35,300 nt of DNA, taken from the NCBI GenBank assembly GCA_017645245.1, contig JAGCPG010000035.1, positions 1-35,300 of the forward strand, written 5' to 3'. The notes beneath the pieces were generated by a model. It worked only from the letters and a program-made list of their open reading frames with translations. It did no database searches and was not told where the DNA came from. The DNA is from Bacteroidales bacterium (lineage in GTDB: Bacteria > Bacteroidota > Bacteroidia > Bacteroidales > F082). This document shows positions 33,862-35,300 of the stretch, piece after piece. Positions within the stretch are counted from its first letter, which is position 1, and each line of letters starts with the position of its first letter. A program made the position numbers and the translations under genes.

Positions 33862-34131
33862 TTACTTGGTTTCCTTCTTCTCGAAGAACTTCTTGTACTT
33901 GTTGTTGAACTTATCAACGCGACCGGCGCTGTCGACGAGCTTCATCTTACCAGTATAGAAGGGGTGTGAAGTGCTGGAGATTTCAAGCTTCACCAGGGGA
34001 TATTCCTTGCCGTCTTCCCAGACGATGGTATCCTTGGTGTTGATCGTGGAACGTGACATGAAAGTCTGTTCGTTGGACATATCTTTGAAAACAACCAGAC
34101 GGTAATTCTTAGGGTGAATGTCTTTTTTCAT
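33862..34131 (-). CDS. rpmE2: 50S ribosomal protein L31 type B
   Basis: An 89-residue protein from ATG 34131: [19 protein letters not shown] with the later [11 protein letters not shown] motif is diagnostic of L31. It contains no cysteine, so it lacks the zinc-binding CxxC of type A; it is the zinc-independent (C-minus) form. It is part of the large ribosomal subunit at the subunit bridge. The open frame continues upstream, but the promoter at 34161-34190 places the start at 34131, with AAGGAAAG upstream as a weak ribosome-binding sequence. It is followed by a strong terminator, so it can be expressed as a single gene. Confidence 0.96.
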   Translation of the reverse strand: MKKDIHPKNYRLVVFKDMSNEQTFMSRSTINTKDTIVWEDGKEYPLVKLEISSTSHPFYTGKMKLVDSAGRVDKFNNKYKKFFEKKETK

Positions 34132-34160
34132 CGCTTTCTTTCCTTTATGTTTTGAGCGTG

Positions 34161-34190
34161 CAAAAGTACGATATTTTTTTGAACTGGCAA
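34161..34190 (-). promoter_or_regulatory. Bacteroidales-type promoter for rpmE2
   Basis: On the minus strand TTG (34190-34188) is followed after 19 bases by TACTTTTG (34168-34161), the consensus -33/-7 spacing. It lies 29 bases before ATG 34131 and rules out the longer upstream frame as coding. This is one of the two best promoter matches in the window. Confidence 0.65.
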
Positions 34191-34260
34191 CATTTTTTTC
34201 GTTTTTTTTTATCGAAAGACAAATTATTGAAAAAAAAGAATTTCGCACCGTTTTAATTAT

Positions 34261-34268
34261 TATCTTTG
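34261..34268 (+). promoter_or_regulatory. -7 element for serC
   Basis: TATCTTTG followed by CGG is a perfect TAnnTTTG, 43 bases before the serC ATG. The -33 box is unclear (TTTC at 34241-34244 with 16-base spacing). The leader downstream is very AT-rich and lacks a Shine-Dalgarno sequence, as is usual for strongly expressed Bacteroidota genes. Confidence 0.5.
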
Positions 34269-34311
34269 CGGCACTTTTTAACGAACTATTAATTAACTCA
34301 ATTTATTTATA

Positions 34312-35300
34312 ATGAAACAAGCTTTTAATTTCAACGCAGGCCCTTGCGTCCTGCCCAAGCAAGCAATTGAGAACACCATTAAGGCTCTCTACGATTTTGA
34401 CAACACTGGTATCGGCATCGCCGAAATCAGCCACCGTACTCCCGGTTGGGAAAAACTGATGGCCGACACCCGCCAACTGTGGCGTGACTTACTGAACATC
34501 CCCGCTGAGTACGAAGTGCTCTTCCTCGGTGGTGGTGCCAGCACCGGCTTCATGGATGTCCCCGCCAACCTTCTCAACAAGAAGGCTGCTTACCTCCAGA
34601 CTGGTGTCTGGGCCAAGAAGGCCGCCAAGGAAGCCAAACTGTTTGGTGAGACCGTGATCGTCGCCAGCAGCGAGGACAAGACCTACACCTACATCCCGAA
34701 GGGTTGGACCGTTCCTGCCGATGCCGACTACTTCCACATCACCACCAACAACACCATCTACGGTACTGAAATCCGCAAGGACTTCGACGCCAGCGAAATC
34801 AACAACGTGATGCTGGTTGCCGACATGAGCTCCGACATCATGAGCCGTCCCGTCGACGTGAAGAAGTACGGCCTCATCTATGCCGGCGCCCAGAAGAACG
34901 TCGGTCCTGCCGGTGTCACCGTCTACATCGTCAAGAAGGACATCCTCGGCAAGATCACTGACCGTCAGTACATGAACCCGCTGCCCACGATGGTTGACTT
35001 CCGCACCCACGCCGCTGAGGAAGCCAAGAACATCTCCATGTTCAACACGCCTCCGGTCATCAACATCTACATGATGTACGAAACCCTGAAGTGGGTTAAG
35101 GAAACCATTGGTGGCGTTGAGGCCATGAACAAGATCAACGTCAAGAAGAGCGCCATGCTCTATGAAGAAATCGACCGCAACAGCATGTTCATCGGCACCG
35201 CCGAGAAGGACAGCCGTTCCATCATGAACCACTGCTTCGTCATGGCCCCCGGTTACGAGGACAAGCAAGACGCCTTCATGGCCTTCGCCAAGGAACGCGG
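34312..35300 (+). CDS. serC: phosphoserine aminotransferase, C-terminus cut off by window edge
   Basis: The first 329 residues of a protein normally about 355-360 long; it is open to the end of the window. The N-terminus NFNAGPCVLPKQAI, the LGGGASTGF phosphate-binding loop, VADMSSDIMSRP and YAGAQKNVGPAG, with the PLP Schiff-base lysine in AQKN, are the SerC signature of class V aminotransferases. The enzyme converts 3-phosphohydroxypyruvate plus glutamate to O-phosphoserine in serine synthesis, and in some bacteria also serves pyridoxal phosphate synthesis. The codon pattern and the AT-rich leader suggest strong expression. In many Bacteroidota serA follows; that region is outside the window. 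Confidence 0.97.
   Translation, partial: MKQAFNFNAGPCVLPKQAIENTIKALYDFDNTGIGIAEISHRTPGWEKLMADTRQLWRDLLNIPAEYEVLFLGGGASTGFMDVPANLLNKKAAYLQTGVWAKKAAKEAKLFGETVIVASSEDKTYTYIPKGWTVPADADYFHITTNNTIYGTEIRKDFDASEINNVMLVADMSSDIMSRPVDVKKYGLIYAGAQKNVGPAGVTVYIVKKDILGKITDRQYMNPLPTMVDFRTHAAEEAKNISMFNTPPVINIYMMYETLKWVKETIGGVEAMNKINVKKSAMLYEEIDRNSMFIGTAEKDSRSIMNHCFVMAPGYEDKQDAFMAFAKER

Noticed and set aside
34132..34248. In-frame upstream extension of L31 by 39 residues
   Set aside because: A consensus promoter lies within this stretch and L31 homologs start at MKKDIHP.
34489..35268. A 259-codon open frame on the minus strand opposite serC
   Set aside because: It mirrors highly biased serC codons (Val/Asp/Gly-rich) and has no motif.

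Overview
The window reads as a chromosomal piece of a Bacteroidota genome, most likely order Bacteroidales; I cannot name the genus. The evidence is the repeated -7 promoter element TAnnTTTG upstream of genes, the near absence of Shine-Dalgarno sequences, a large outer-membrane beta-barrel protein with an N-terminal carboxypeptidase-regulatory-like domain, many lipoproteins, a TPR lipoprotein of Bacteroidales type, and a radical SAM/SPASM enzyme paired with a small lipoprotein. Coding density is very high. The longest non-coding gap is about 180 bases, between rpmE2 and serC. I saw no rRNA, tRNA, CRISPR array, integrase, transposase or insertion sequence.

Layout, left to right. Bases 1-1724 (minus): a TPR lipoprotein cut by the window edge, with a promoter almost touching its start codon, and a classical short-chain dehydrogenase. 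Bases 1803-3552 (plus): an overlapping pseudouridine catabolism pair, psuK-like kinase and psuG. Bases 3553-6662 (minus): an outer-membrane beta-barrel protein and a YbgC-type thioesterase. Bases 6753-17084 (plus): a tight five-gene run of flavodoxin-like lipoprotein, guanine deaminase, small lipoprotein, radical SAM/SPASM enzyme, and a 2,531-residue cyclic beta-1,2-glucan synthase-like protein. Bases 17081-28991 (minus): a nine-gene run, nearly all overlapping or touching. In transcription order it is an MMPL/RND exporter, FakA-like and FakB-like fatty acid kinase components, a GNAT-like acyltransferase, PlsX, an acyl carrier protein, a LolA-like protein, SbcD and SbcC. Bases 29042-34131 (minus): a sugar transferase starting at TTG, a peptide-binding lipoprotein, Lon protease and ribosomal protein L31 type B. 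Bases 34312-35300 (plus): the start of serC.

How the genes may work together. FakA/FakB would make acyl-phosphate, PlsX would exchange it with acyl-ACP, the small ACP would carry the chain, the GNAT-like enzyme could transfer it, and the LolA-like and MMPL proteins could move a lipid product to or from the outer membrane. This is an inferred lipid activation and export locus ending in the SbcCD nuclease genes. The second system of interest is the radical SAM enzyme whose gene overlaps that of a small Cys-containing lipoprotein, directly before the giant glucan synthase gene.

The least expected structure is a family of 7-base tandem repeats (approximate consensus WNAGRRK) at four separate places. 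Two lie inside the glucan synthase gene, one fills the plsX-acpP gap, and one forms the lon/peptide-binding-protein junction, where it supplies the stop and start codons.
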